15,811 nt of DNA. Origin: Nanobdellota archaeon (GTDB lineage Archaea > Aenigmatarchaeota > Aenigmatarchaeia > QMZP01). This document shows positions 7,447-14,779 of this stretch, piece after piece (within the stretch, counting starts at the first letter, position 1; every line of letters begins with the position of its first letter). The stretch covers positions 1 to 15,811 of the forward strand of contig JAHIRU010000021.1 in assembly GCA_018818465.1 (NCBI GenBank). The letters run 5' to 3'. The notes below the pieces were generated by a model. That model did not search any database and had not been told where the DNA came from. It saw only the letters and a program-made list of their open reading frames with translations. Made by a program: the position numbers and the translations under genes.

Positions 7447-7455
7447 TTTATATAT
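7447..7455. promoter_or_regulatory. TATA box shared by divergent cbf5 and eL40
   Basis: TTTATATAT centred 28 nt before the cbf5 ATG (7479), which implies transcription starting at or next to the ATG, a leaderless mRNA. No ribosome-binding site is visible there. On the other strand it reads ATATATAAA, 44 nt before the eL40 ATG, leaving room for a roughly 20-nt leader with its GTGAT signal. No other TATA-like run lies between the two genes. Confidence 0.5.
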
Positions 7456-7478
7456 GTACTGCTAATTTAATTTATTAT

Positions 7479-8258
7479 ATGAATGAGAGAGCACATATAA
7501 AAGCGTTGCATAAAGGCGTTGTTCTAGTAGATAAACCATCAGGGCCAACATCACATGATACTGTTCAGATGGTGAAGAAAAAACTTGATGTTCCTAAAGC
7601 TGGTCATGTTGGGACACTAGACCCGAAGGTTACAGGAGTAATGCTAATCACACTAAACGAAGCAACTAAAGCTGTTCCAGTTTTAATGGGACTGGATAAA
7701 GAGTATGAAGGAACAATGCACATTCATGACGATTTTGATGAAGCCGAACTGCGCAAAACAATGAAATACTTTGTTGGGAAAATAACACAGCTACCTCCTG
7801 TAAGATCTGCTGTTGCACGAAGGCTAAGGGAAAGAGAGGTTTATTCTTTTGAAATTCTTGAGATCCGAGGTAAAGATATAACATTCAGAACAAGATGCCA
7901 GGCAGGCACATATGTTCGAAAGCTTGTTTCAGATCTTGGTGAAAAATTAGGTATAAACGCGCATATGACATCATTGCGTCGCACAAGCATAGATGATTTT
8001 AAAATAAAGGAATGCAAAACAATTGAAAAATTAAAAGAAAAAGATGTCATACCGCTTGAGAAAATTCTAAAACGTGTAAAGCTTCAAGAAGTCAGCATAG
8101 ATAATGAGCAGTATCAAAAAATCAAACACGGCGCACCAATAGAAAACAAATCAAAAGTGACTCAAGGAGTTGTTGGTCTATATTACGATAACCAGATAGT
8201 TGCTCTAGCGAACGTAAATGAAAGCAAAATCATGCCGGATAGAGTTTTTAAAACCTGA
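7479..8258 (+). CDS. cbf5: tRNA/rRNA pseudouridine synthase Cbf5 (TruB family)
   Basis: Catalytic subunit of H/ACA ribonucleoproteins in archaea, converting uridine to pseudouridine in rRNA guided by H/ACA RNAs; it can also modify U55 of tRNA. It has GVVLVDKPSGPTSHD (13-27), the catalytic motif AGHVGTLDPKVTG with Asp48, a central PPVRSAVARRLRxRxVY block, and CQAGTYVRKL, all hallmarks of Cbf5. At 259 residues it is shorter than typical archaeal Cbf5 (about 330): the C-terminal PUA region (about 200-259) is reduced. The ATG at 7479 is chosen because homology begins right after it. The frame extends 40 codons upstream, but that part is antisense to eL40 and crosses the TATA box. The GNAT gene follows by 15 nt. 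TruB is the alternative name, but archaeal context favours Cbf5. Confidence 0.93.
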   Translation: MNERAHIKALHKGVVLVDKPSGPTSHDTVQMVKKKLDVPKAGHVGTLDPKVTGVMLITLNEATKAVPVLMGLDKEYEGTMHIHDDFDEAELRKTMKYFVGKITQLPPVRSAVARRLREREVYSFEILEIRGKDITFRTRCQAGTYVRKLVSDLGEKLGINAHMTSLRRTSIDDFKIKECKTIEKLKEKDVIPLEKILKRVKLQEVSIDNEQYQKIKHGAPIENKSKVTQGVVGLYYDNQIVALANVNESKIMPDRVFKT

Positions 8259-8273
8259 AACGAAACTATTTTT

Positions 8274-8765
8274 ATGGACACAGAAATAAGAAAAGCAAGA
8301 TTGAAAGATGTTCCTGAGATAGTTAAACTTTGGGAAGAATTTGGTGAAGAGCACATAGAAATTACAACAAAAAATAACGCAAAATCGGAATACCAGGAAA
8401 AGAAAACAAATGCAAAAGATATCTGGGAAAAATGGATAAGAAAATCAATAAGATCAAAAAATTCTCTTGTCGCAGTTGCAGAATTCGAAAGAAAATTAAT
8501 CGGTTATGTTTTATCTAACATAAAGAAAACACCACCAGTATACAAAATAGATACCTTCGGTTACATAAGCGATCTTTTTGTCAAAAAACAATATCGCGGA
8601 AGTGGTATTTCATCAAAATTCAAGGACGAATCATTTAAGTGGTTCAAAGAAAAAGGATTAAAACATTCAATGATAGGTGTATATTCAGATAATCCTCACG
8701 CTCATTTTATTTACAAAAAATGGGGTTTTGTTGACAGTGAAATATCAATGAAGAAGAAATTATAA
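8274..8765 (+). CDS. GNAT-family N-acetyltransferase
   Basis: Transfers an acetyl group from acetyl-CoA to an amine; the substrate cannot be told from sequence. Its 163 residues show the GNAT order. The N-terminal strand/helix IRKARLKDVPEIVKLW is followed by an insertion rich in Lys and Glu (about 30-60). Motif A is YISDLFVKKQYRGSG, with the CoA pyrophosphate loop Q/R-x-x-G-x-G at 106-111. Motif B is SDNPHAHFIYKKWGF (138-152), with the usual Asn and Tyr. It lies 15 nt after cbf5 on the same strand without a clear ribosome-binding site, so it is probably cotranscribed. A protein or small-molecule acetylase is equally possible. Confidence 0.88.
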   Translation: MDTEIRKARLKDVPEIVKLWEEFGEEHIEITTKNNAKSEYQEKKTNAKDIWEKWIRKSIRSKNSLVAVAEFERKLIGYVLSNIKKTPPVYKIDTFGYISDLFVKKQYRGSGISSKFKDESFKWFKEKGLKHSMIGVYSDNPHAHFIYKKWGFVDSEISMKKKL

Positions 8766-8799
8766 TCTTTTAAAGTATCATTATTATTTATTTTATATC

Positions 8800-8931
8800 G
8801 CGGAGGTGGCGGACTGGCTACGCAGCCGCCTGCAGTGAAACCTTTTCAAGAAAGGTTTCATCCAAAGGAGCGCAAGCGCTTCCACGGAAAGTGGTAAGCG
8901 GCGTAAGGGGGTTCGATTCCCTCCCTCCGCT
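8800..8931 (+). tRNA. tRNA-Cys(GCA) with intron
   Basis: Acceptor GCGGAGG (8800-8806) pairs fully with CCTCCGC (8924-8930), and the discriminator is T8931, the U73 expected for tRNA-Cys. No CCA is encoded. The D-stem GCG/CGC (8809-8811, 8821-8823) has loop GG at 8816-8817. Anticodon stem GCCGC (8825-8829) pairs with GCGGC (8898-8902). The loop C32 T33 GCA (8832-8834) G37 gives a Cys anticodon with the required U33. The variable loop is GTAA, and the T-arm GGGGG-TTCGATT-CCCTC (8907-8923) is canonical. The sequence through the D- and anticodon arms (GGCTACGCAG...CTGCAG) resembles methanogen tRNA-Cys as I remember it. A 61-nt intron follows position 37. Confidence 0.92.
8836..8896 (+). other. 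Archaeal tRNA intron (61 nt, position 37/38) with bulge-helix-bulge
   Basis: The junctions fit the splicing endonuclease motif. The central 4-bp helix pairs CTGC (8830-8833) with GTGG (8891-8894), including two G-U pairs. Bulge 1 is A-G|T (8834-8836) and bulge 2 is T-A|A (8895-8897), each cut after its second nucleotide. The outer helix is the 5-bp anticodon stem. Inside the intron, a perfect 10-bp hairpin (TGAAACCTTT / AAAGGTTTCA, loop TCAAG, 8836-8860) sits at the 5' end. It is followed by a second hairpin at 8867-8883. The inner helix of a full motif is not obvious, so this may be a relaxed variant. Confidence 0.82.
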
Positions 8932-8951
8932 TATTTTAATGTTGTGATATT

Positions 8952-9902
8952 ATGCTAGGTTTAAAGAAAGAAAGGGATCCCTTGTTTTTGTTTTTCTCAG
9001 GAAAGGGTGGTGTAGGTAAAACTTCTGTAGCAGCTGCTTCAGCTCTATATCATTCTAATCAAGGAAAAAAGGTCTTGATAATATCCACAGATCCTGCACA
9101 TTCACTATCAGATTCATTTGAAATACAGATTGGTGGAGAGATAAAAGAGATTAAAAAAAACCTATTTGCAGTTGAAATAGATCCTGTAAAGGCTATGGGA
9201 GAGTACAAGGAAAAATTCATGCCACAGCTAGAAAAAATGGAAATGCTCAAAGGTCTTGGCATTGAAGATACTTTTGATTTTGCTAGTATGACTCCAGGCA
9301 TAGATGAAATAGCAGCTTTTGATAAATTTCTGCAGTATATGGAAAAGAAAGAATATGATATCATAATTTTTGATACAGCGCCAACAGGACATGCTCTGCG
9401 TTTCTTATCGCTTCCCGATGTTCTTGATTCATGGATCGGAAAGATGATAAGTTTTAGAATGAAATTTGCTGGAATAGCGAATATATTCAAAAAGATATTA
9501 CCCTTTGGAGATTCAGAAGAACAAAGAGATTTAGGAACTAAACAATTGGATGAAATGAAAAAAAGAATAGAGCACGCTAAAGCGCTTCTTAGCGATCCTA
9601 AGAAAACTTTTTACAATATAGTTTTAATACCAGAAGACATGAGTATTGTTGAATCAAAGAGATCATTGTCTGTATTAGATCAATACAAAATAAACGTTGG
9701 TTCGATAATAGTTAACCAATTAATACCAGAGAATTCATCTTGTAAATTCTGCCAAGAGAGAAGAAATCACCAACAAAAAAGACTTGAAAAGATAAACAAA
9801 GAGTTTGAGAAATTCAATGTTTTACAGTTACCGCTTTTTCAGAAAGAGGTGCACGGGTTTGAGACGCTTTCTTCTGTCGCTTCTCAACTTTACGGAAAAT
9901 AA
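8952..9902 (+). CDS. Get3/TRC40/ArsA-family tail-anchored protein targeting ATPase
   Basis: Dimeric ATPase of the ArsA/Get3 family; archaeal members deliver tail-anchored membrane proteins after translation. Its 316 residues have the deviant P-loop GKGGVGKTS (17-25), switch I DPAHSLSD (47-54) and switch II DTAPTGHALR (141-150). A hydrophobic client-binding helical segment (about 160-186) contains MISFRMKFAG. The zinc-site CxxC is in SCKFCQERR (C264, C267), which favours Get3 over single-domain ArsA arsenite pumps. The usual C-terminus is LPLFQKEVHGFETL. GTGAT lies 5-9 nt before the ATG. It starts 21 nt after the tRNA-Cys and may share its transcript. Its last 89 bp overlap, antiparallel, the end of the convergent heparinase-like gene. 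Confidence 0.93.
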   Translation: MLGLKKERDPLFLFFSGKGGVGKTSVAAASALYHSNQGKKVLIISTDPAHSLSDSFEIQIGGEIKEIKKNLFAVEIDPVKAMGEYKEKFMPQLEKMEMLKGLGIEDTFDFASMTPGIDEIAAFDKFLQYMEKKEYDIIIFDTAPTGHALRFLSLPDVLDSWIGKMISFRMKFAGIANIFKKILPFGDSEEQRDLGTKQLDEMKKRIEHAKALLSDPKKTFYNIVLIPEDMSIVESKRSLSVLDQYKINVGSIIVNQLIPENSSCKFCQERRNHQQKRLEKINKEFEKFNVLQLPLFQKEVHGFETLSSVASQLYGK

Positions 9903-12900
9903 TCACAGCGGCACTGATACCAATTATTGAGATTATTATTATAATAATCCAAACAATGTACAAATTATCTTCTGTTATAATGAACACATCATCAATTATG
10001 CCATTACAATTATCATCAATTTCATTCATTATTTCTTTTATTGGATAAATTGCTCCCTTACATTCATCCCAAAGCATGTCATCTCCACAAGTTGATATTC
10101 CGCTCCGGCATATTCCCATTCCAGCTTCATCAGGTCCGCATGCTCTCACTTCACCAGGCGCACAGCAATCTGCAATATCATCTATCTGTTCATTACAGTC
10201 ATCATCAATGCCATTGCATGTTTCTTTTCTGGCTGTTGTTCCATCAAAGCACCAGCAAGAAGTTTCTTCAACACCTGATTTGTCACCCACATCATCTATT
10301 GTACCGTCACAGTCATCATCCTTTCTGTTGCATGTTTCAGATAATGGTGTTATCGAACAATCGTTCCATACCCTGTTAACACAAGTTTTAACAGAGTCTT
10401 CACAAATGCCTAATTGTGAACAGCCGGTTGTTTTTGTATCACCTTCTGTACAGCGTGTAGTTCCTCCTCCACCACCGCCTCCTCCGCCAGTATCAGCACA
10501 GTCTGCAGCTCCATCACAATCATTATCAAAAGTATCTTCACATATTTCTTCCATGCCTGGATTCACAAGTGGGTTATCATCACTACAATCAGCTAATCCA
10601 GGATAATAGTTTTCATCATCTGTTTTTGAACCGCACGTTGTGTAGGTATCTAAATCAACATCAAAGTCTTCATCCAATTCGCTATCACAGTCATTGTCTA
10701 AACCATCACACACCTCTGTTTCCGGTCCTTGTAAGCCATCGCAATCCTCTCCCCAGCGGTGATCACTACCACAACTCGATTCACCGAAATGGCATATTCC
10801 TATGCCATCCAAAAGCGGATCAAGACCACAATCTCTTGTTTCTGGTGGTATTTCTGGTGGTGAGCCAGGATCACAGAAATCTATACAGCTAAATAAACTT
10901 ACCATTACAAAATCATCGTCTTCAGCACGGAATTCCAAAATACCACTAGGACTGGTTTGAATATAATTACATCCTTCTGTGGCAGACTGATAGTATGATG
11001 TATCTGCATCGAGTCCTGTTACTATATTATGGGTCAGACCTGTTGTGAAAGCAGGCAAATCATAATAAGCTTCGTCTATTTGACTGTCCTTGGAAAACAT
11101 CACAAGTTTGTTTTCACCAACACTATCCATTACCATAGAACCATACATAAATCCATCATAATCCTCTACAAGATATATATCAGGTAAAAAACCGTTCCAG
11201 TCGTCTGGATAAAGAACATTCAAAAAATAATCTTTCTGACTTGATACAGTCGGTTTTATTTCAACACGCCATTTGCCTGGTTCGTTTGGCGGATCAACGG
11301 CACAACCATCACAGAAGGGATAGTTTACACCTTCTACTGAAAATTCATTTCCAATGTCACCAACACTTGAAATACTTTTCGATTCAGGAAGCAGGGATTT
11401 TACTGTTATCTTAGAAGGACTGTTTATAGAAGTTATTAAATCACCATATATGTTTATAGAGTTTGTTGTATGCATAACCCACGTCTTTTCAAACGTTGGA
11501 TTGCTTGCATCAACTATATCATAAACAACAAAGAAATCAGGTTTTACAAAAACAAATTCTCTGGTGTAAGATGTTATCTTGTCTGAATATGCATTTATTG
11601 GATTTGCTTTTATGTACGTATAACCTGGGTCTTCTGCATCAGCTACATTATCTTCAAAATTTTCTATGTCGCATGTCTGGAAAACATCATTGTTTGTGAC
11701 GTCGCCAGGCATTATAGGCTGGCCAACTGTGTCTCTTTCCAAGCGAAGGAACCTCTGCCCACCATCATTTGAGTATATACCAAAATCCTCATCAGGATCA
11801 TGCACAAGAATGCTGTTATGGGCTATTGTTCTGTGATAATAATTATAAACATGATCGCTTAGCGCAGCATCATATCCACCACTGTCTATTGCTAGGCTAT
11901 CATCTCCTCTACTGATCACGAAGCTGGCCTGATCATGATGCTGATGAGCATCAAAATAATATCCACACTTAAAATTAGCAAAAATTGTACCAGAATTAGA
12001 ATCCAGATCCCAGCTGTTTTTCATGAAAATATCGCCTGTATTAGTATCAAAATTTTTTACTAAAGGGAAATCATCTTCAGGATTTGGATTACCTTCAGGT
12101 AGAAGTTCTTGCACAGAATCATCATAAAAAATAAGAATTGACCATTTTTCTATTGGTCCAACAGTGGTGAAAACAAGATTCCAATTAGGATCAGCAGGAT
12201 CAGTAGCAAAATATGCAATTAATTTAGTTAGCCATTGCGCATGACCGTTGCCGTATCTGGATGCAATATACATAGGGTTTGTAACATCGAGAAAATTTAT
12301 CAGCTCCGGATAATGAATGTCGCCCTTTCTAAAAAATGTGCTGTACGGATAAGAATCTTTCATGTCAGGCCTTATGCTATAAATTAGAGCTTCAGGCAAA
12401 TTAGAAAGATGATCAAAACTTTCTCCGAAATAGTTTTCTATTTGTGTGTTGGTAGCAGATTCCATTATAGCCATCATTCCTATTAAATCACCGTTTATAT
12501 GCCTTCCATATTCCATACCCTCAAAATTTCCACCATCCGAACCAGCTTCATCTGATGCATGAAGAGTATCTAAAAGCAATGCTTCATATTTAGCGAGTAA
12601 ATCATTAGCGAGGTCATCATCTATACCTTCGCCTGATATTGCAATAGGAATCATTAAACTCCCTGTCATTCTTTCTATCACACCATGGTATCGAGAATGA
12701 GTTTCTATTCTTTCATCCCAATTATAAGTCAGATAATAATTACCAGCATCCATTAATCTCTGTTCAATATATGTTTTGGTTGGAGGATCAAGATCTATAA
12801 CATCACGGCAATAATCATATGCTATAGCAAAAGATCTTGCATAATTATCCATGAGTTTAAGATCAGCCGATGGCGCACTTATTGCATTAAATATGTCATC

Positions 12901-13263
12901 ATCATTAAGAACATCCAGAAGGGATTTAGCCTTAATACAATATTTATAAGGATCAGCAGGATCAGGTTCCTCAATCAAATGAACAAAGGAATACATCTGC
13001 ACATACCTGCGTATTTCTTGAAAGAATTTTTGCCAATCACCCCAATTTGAATACGGATCAAAAGTGTTAGTATCTGCATAATTTTTCATTGTATTCCATT
13101 GAGTCAGATATGGTTCTCTTAATATCCTTTCTTTTATTTCTATAACATCGTTACCATCAAGATAAATTCTTGGACGAGTTTCAATTATTTGTGCATCAAC
13201 GTTTTGCGAAATCATTGAAACTAAAAAAATAATTAAACAAGCAACAATGAAAAAACTTCTCAT
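9814..13263 (-). CDS. Secreted heparinase II/III-like lyase with MopE-type repeats and C-terminal membrane anchor
   Basis: A surface protein of 1149 residues. Residues 1-24 are a signal peptide (hydrophobic core, VDA then Q). About 28-350 is a helical toroid-like region opening PRIYLDGNDVIEIKERI. About 405-620 has the heparinase II/III hallmark YYFDAHQHHDQASF and AIDSGGYD (436-464) with RTIAHNSILVHD (478-489). This family cleaves uronic-acid polysaccharides by beta-elimination. A Cys/Asp-rich region (about 811-1094) follows. It contains MopE-like metal-binding motifs such as VCDGLDNDCDSELDE, TCNRKDDDCDGTIDD and TCNGIDDDCNEQIDD. Three of the segments there begin GIC...C...W..C, and a Gly9 linker lies at 926-934. 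A helix at 1102-1124 and a basic tail anchor the C-terminus. No ribosome-binding site precedes the ATG. The substrate is unknown; lyase assignment rests on motifs. Confidence 0.87.
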   Translation of the reverse strand: MRSFFIVACLIIFLVSMISQNVDAQIIETRPRIYLDGNDVIEIKERILREPYLTQWNTMKNYADTNTFDPYSNWGDWQKFFQEIRRYVQMYSFVHLIEEPDPADPYKYCIKAKSLLDVLNDDDIFNAISAPSADLKLMDNYARSFAIAYDYCRDVIDLDPPTKTYIEQRLMDAGNYYLTYNWDERIETHSRYHGVIERMTGSLMIPIAISGEGIDDDLANDLLAKYEALLLDTLHASDEAGSDGGNFEGMEYGRHINGDLIGMMAIMESATNTQIENYFGESFDHLSNLPEALIYSIRPDMKDSYPYSTFFRKGDIHYPELINFLDVTNPMYIASRYGNGHAQWLTKLIAYFATDPADPNWNLVFTTVGPIEKWSILIFYDDSVQELLPEGNPNPEDDFPLVKNFDTNTGDIFMKNSWDLDSNSGTIFANFKCGYYFDAHQHHDQASFVISRGDDSLAIDSGGYDAALSDHVYNYYHRTIAHNSILVHDPDEDFGIYSNDGGQRFLRLERDTVGQPIMPGDVTNNDVFQTCDIENFEDNVADAEDPGYTYIKANPINAYSDKITSYTREFVFVKPDFFVVYDIVDASNPTFEKTWVMHTTNSINIYGDLITSINSPSKITVKSLLPESKSISSVGDIGNEFSVEGVNYPFCDGCAVDPPNEPGKWRVEIKPTVSSQKDYFLNVLYPDDWNGFLPDIYLVEDYDGFMYGSMVMDSVGENKLVMFSKDSQIDEAYYDLPAFTTGLTHNIVTGLDADTSYYQSATEGCNYIQTSPSGILEFRAEDDDFVMVSLFSCIDFCDPGSPPEIPPETRDCGLDPLLDGIGICHFGESSCGSDHRWGEDCDGLQGPETEVCDGLDNDCDSELDEDFDVDLDTYTTCGSKTDDENYYPGLADCSDDNPLVNPGMEEICEDTFDNDCDGAADCADTGGGGGGGGGTTRCTEGDTKTTGCSQLGICEDSVKTCVNRVWNDCSITPLSETCNRKDDDCDGTIDDVGDKSGVEETSCWCFDGTTARKETCNGIDDDCNEQIDDIADCCAPGEVRACGPDEAGMGICRSGISTCGDDMLWDECKGAIYPIKEIMNEIDDNCNGIIDDVFIITEDNLYIVWIIIIIISIIGISAAVIIFRKVEKRQKKASQTRAPLSEKAVTVKH
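9982..10833 (-). repeat. MopE-like Cys/Asp repeat region in the lyase-like surface protein
   Basis: Codes for residues 811-1094. Five degenerate units of the form E.C(D/N)G.DNDC(D/N)G..DD occur, near 850-864, 908-921, 976-991, 1014-1029 and 1078-1092. Three are preceded by a GIC-x(6)-C...W..(D/E)C module. Such repeats occur in bacterial surface proteins and are annotated as putative metal-binding (MopE type); here they probably form a Ca- or Cu-binding stalk. The nine-Gly linker is at 10462-10488. Confidence 0.72.
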
Positions 13264-13302
13264 GTTATATAATATATAATTAGTTAGTATATTATATTTT
13301 CA

Positions 13303-14118
13303 CTATTTTTTAGCGATACCAGCTATGCCACCAGCGATTGCTAACAAAGGCCCTAAAATGAAACCGTTTGATACTATGATTGCAATTGCAGCAAGAATTA
13401 TGACTAAAGATCCGCCTATGTGTTCTGTTCCTCTCTTATAAACAGCGAAAGAGCTTCCAAGCGTTGCCACGCCAAGAATTATATTAAGTACAACTAAAAT
13501 TAATCCGGGTACAAAGATCTCTACTCCGGTAAAGGGAAAAAATGCTATATCAACTTCAAAGAAATTCTGTATAAGTAATATTTGAATAATACTATTCAAA
13601 AAAATTAAAATAGATCCCATAAACGAGAAAAAGAAACCTATTTTTGCTCGTTCAATTAGGATAGCTGGTTTTTGTTTCCTTTCCATTTTCAGTTTTTTAA
13701 TTTCATGTTCTTCAAATTTTGATTGCTCAGCTTTTAATTTTTCAAGCCTCATTCGTTCAAGTTTTAATCTTTTAAGCTTTAGCTGTTCAGCTTTCAGTTT
13801 TTCAATTTCAGGATCAATCTCTTCCATTTCTTTTTGCATTTGAGGTCTTGGCAGTTCTTCCTCAGGTTTTACCTTTTCCAATTCTTTCTTTTCCTTCTCA
13901 ACTTTCTTCTCAATTTTTTTCTGTTCCTCTACAACTTTTTCCTTTTCTTTCCTGACCTCTTTTTTTACCTTCATCTCACTTTTTATTTGGCCGAAAGCTT
14001 CTTCTATATCACCAACATAATAACCAGCATCTAAAAGAACATCTCTTATTACATTGGGCTTATGACCTTCTTTCAACTGTTCTTTAATATAATCAATAAG
14101 TTTGTCCGAAACAACCAT
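13303..14118 (-). CDS. Coiled-coil membrane protein with four C-terminal helices, function unknown
   Basis: A 271-residue protein with three zones. Residues 1-47 form a small helical domain (DKLIDYIKEQLKEGHKPNVI...AGYYVGDIEEAF). It resembles the short helical domain often found at the ends of archaeal membrane proteins, and I know no function for it. Residues 48-150 are an extremely Lys/Glu-rich coiled coil. Residues 160-270 contain about four hydrophobic helices (160-185, 200-222, 235-250, 252-269) with small Gly/Ala-rich turns. No catalytic motif is visible. It lies 27 nt after idi and 39 nt before the lyase gene on the same strand, so the three may be cotranscribed. No ribosome-binding site precedes ATG 14118. 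It could be a scaffold or membrane-organising protein; not recognised. Confidence 0.82.
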   Translation of the reverse strand: MVVSDKLIDYIKEQLKEGHKPNVIRDVLLDAGYYVGDIEEAFGQIKSEMKVKKEVRKEKEKVVEEQKKIEKKVEKEKKELEKVKPEEELPRPQMQKEMEEIDPEIEKLKAEQLKLKRLKLERMRLEKLKAEQSKFEEHEIKKLKMERKQKPAILIERAKIGFFFSFMGSILIFLNSIIQILLIQNFFEVDIAFFPFTGVEIFVPGLILVVLNIILGVATLGSSFAVYKRGTEHIGGSLVIILAAIAIIVSNGFILGPLLAIAGGIAGIAKK

Positions 14119-14145
14119 GATATTATTTATTTGGACTGGCTTAAA

Positions 14146-14670
14146 TCATTGCACATCTTTTATATAAGAAACAACTTTTTCCGCAATTTCCTTGAACCAA
14201 TATGTATATATGTCAGGATTTTCTTTCATATCATTTAACAGCTCTTCTACATTCACCCATTTCCAGTTATCTACTTCTTTTGGATCAGGATTTGGTTCAC
14301 CGTCAAATGTTCCAACAAAAACATGGTCATACTCATGTTCTGTTAAACCGTTATCAAACTCTACTTTATAGGTGAAATTGAAAATATCCTTTAAATCTGC
14401 TTCAAAACCCATCTCTTCCTTTAGCCTTCTTTTTGCAGATTCCTCGTAGGTTTCTCCCTGTCTTGGGTGACTGCAACAGGTGTTAGTCCAGAGGCCTCCG
14501 CAATGGTATTTATCATCAGCCCTTTTATGTATCATCATCTCGCTTTTAGAATTGAAAATAAACACAGAAATTGCTCTATGTAACTTGCCTTCCTGATGGG
14601 CCTTCATTTTTTCCTCTGTTCCTATCTCATTGTCATTTTCATCTACCAGAACAACTCTTTCCCCGCTCAT
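14146..14670 (-). CDS. idi: Isopentenyl-diphosphate delta-isomerase, type 1
   Basis: Interconverts isopentenyl and dimethylallyl diphosphate, needed for archaeal isoprenoid lipids. Its 174 residues match type 1 (Nudix) enzymes. The sequence LVDENDNEIGTEEKMKAH leads into LHRAISVFIFN, with metal-site residues H25, H31, H68, E111 and E113. The catalytic Cys is in NTCCSHPR (Cys66 by alignment to the NxxCxHP motif) and the catalytic Glu in EHEYDHVF. The Nudix-like box is GETYEESAKRRLKEEMGF (72-89). Many archaea use the unrelated flavin-dependent type 2 enzyme, so type 1 here suggests transfer or lineage-specific choice. A TATA-like run about 24 nt upstream and no ribosome-binding site suggest a leaderless mRNA. 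Confidence 0.95.
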   Translation of the reverse strand: MSGERVVLVDENDNEIGTEEKMKAHQEGKLHRAISVFIFNSKSEMMIHKRADDKYHCGGLWTNTCCSHPRQGETYEESAKRRLKEEMGFEADLKDIFNFTYKVEFDNGLTEHEYDHVFVGTFDGEPNPDPKEVDNWKWVNVEELLNDMKENPDIYTYWFKEIAEKVVSYIKDVQ

Positions 14671-14684
14671 AGTATAACCATATA

Positions 14685-14700
14685 GTTCATATATTTAAAA
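14685..14700 (-). promoter_or_regulatory. TATA-like box of idi
   Basis: On the minus strand this reads TTTTAAATATATGAAC, centred about 22-25 nt before the idi ATG (14670). This is typical for an archaeal leaderless promoter. No GGTG-type signal lies between it and the ATG. Confidence 0.45.
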
Positions 14701-14713
14701 ACGGTCATGTTAG

Positions 14714-14742
14714 TTTTATAAATCATAATTATATACAATTAA
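14714..14742 (+). promoter_or_regulatory. Promoter region of the gene at 14780
   Basis: Two TATA-like runs, TTTTATAAATC (14714-14724) and ATTATATACAATTAA (14728-14742), lie 38-66 nt before the ATG. The second is identical to the 15-mer in front of the KaiC gene. GGAGAG (14765-14770) and GATGAT precede the ATG as possible ribosome-binding sequence. Confidence 0.4.
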
Positions 14743-14779
14743 TATCCTAAAATCTTCAGTTTTCGGAGAGATGATGTAA

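Noticed and set aside
7359..7478. N-terminal extension of cbf5 by 40 codons
   Set aside because: It would be antisense to eL40, crosses the TATA box, and cbf5 homology begins just after ATG 7479.
8837..8859. Reading the tRNA as Phe (GAA at 8837) or Leu (CAA at 8847), with the hairpin as the anticodon arm
   Set aside because: These readings leave no matching anticodon stem joined to the D- and T-arms. The GCA reading gives a 5-bp stem, U33, U73 and a consistent intron motif.
9059..9490. Minus-strand frame of 143 codons inside Get3
   Set aside because: It is the shadow of a well-conserved ATPase gene and has no recognisable features.
10041..10606. Plus-strand frames rich in Ser, Pro and His
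   Set aside because: They are mirror images of the Cys/Asp/Gly repeat codons of the minus-strand surface protein; the Pro run is the complement of the Gly9 linker.
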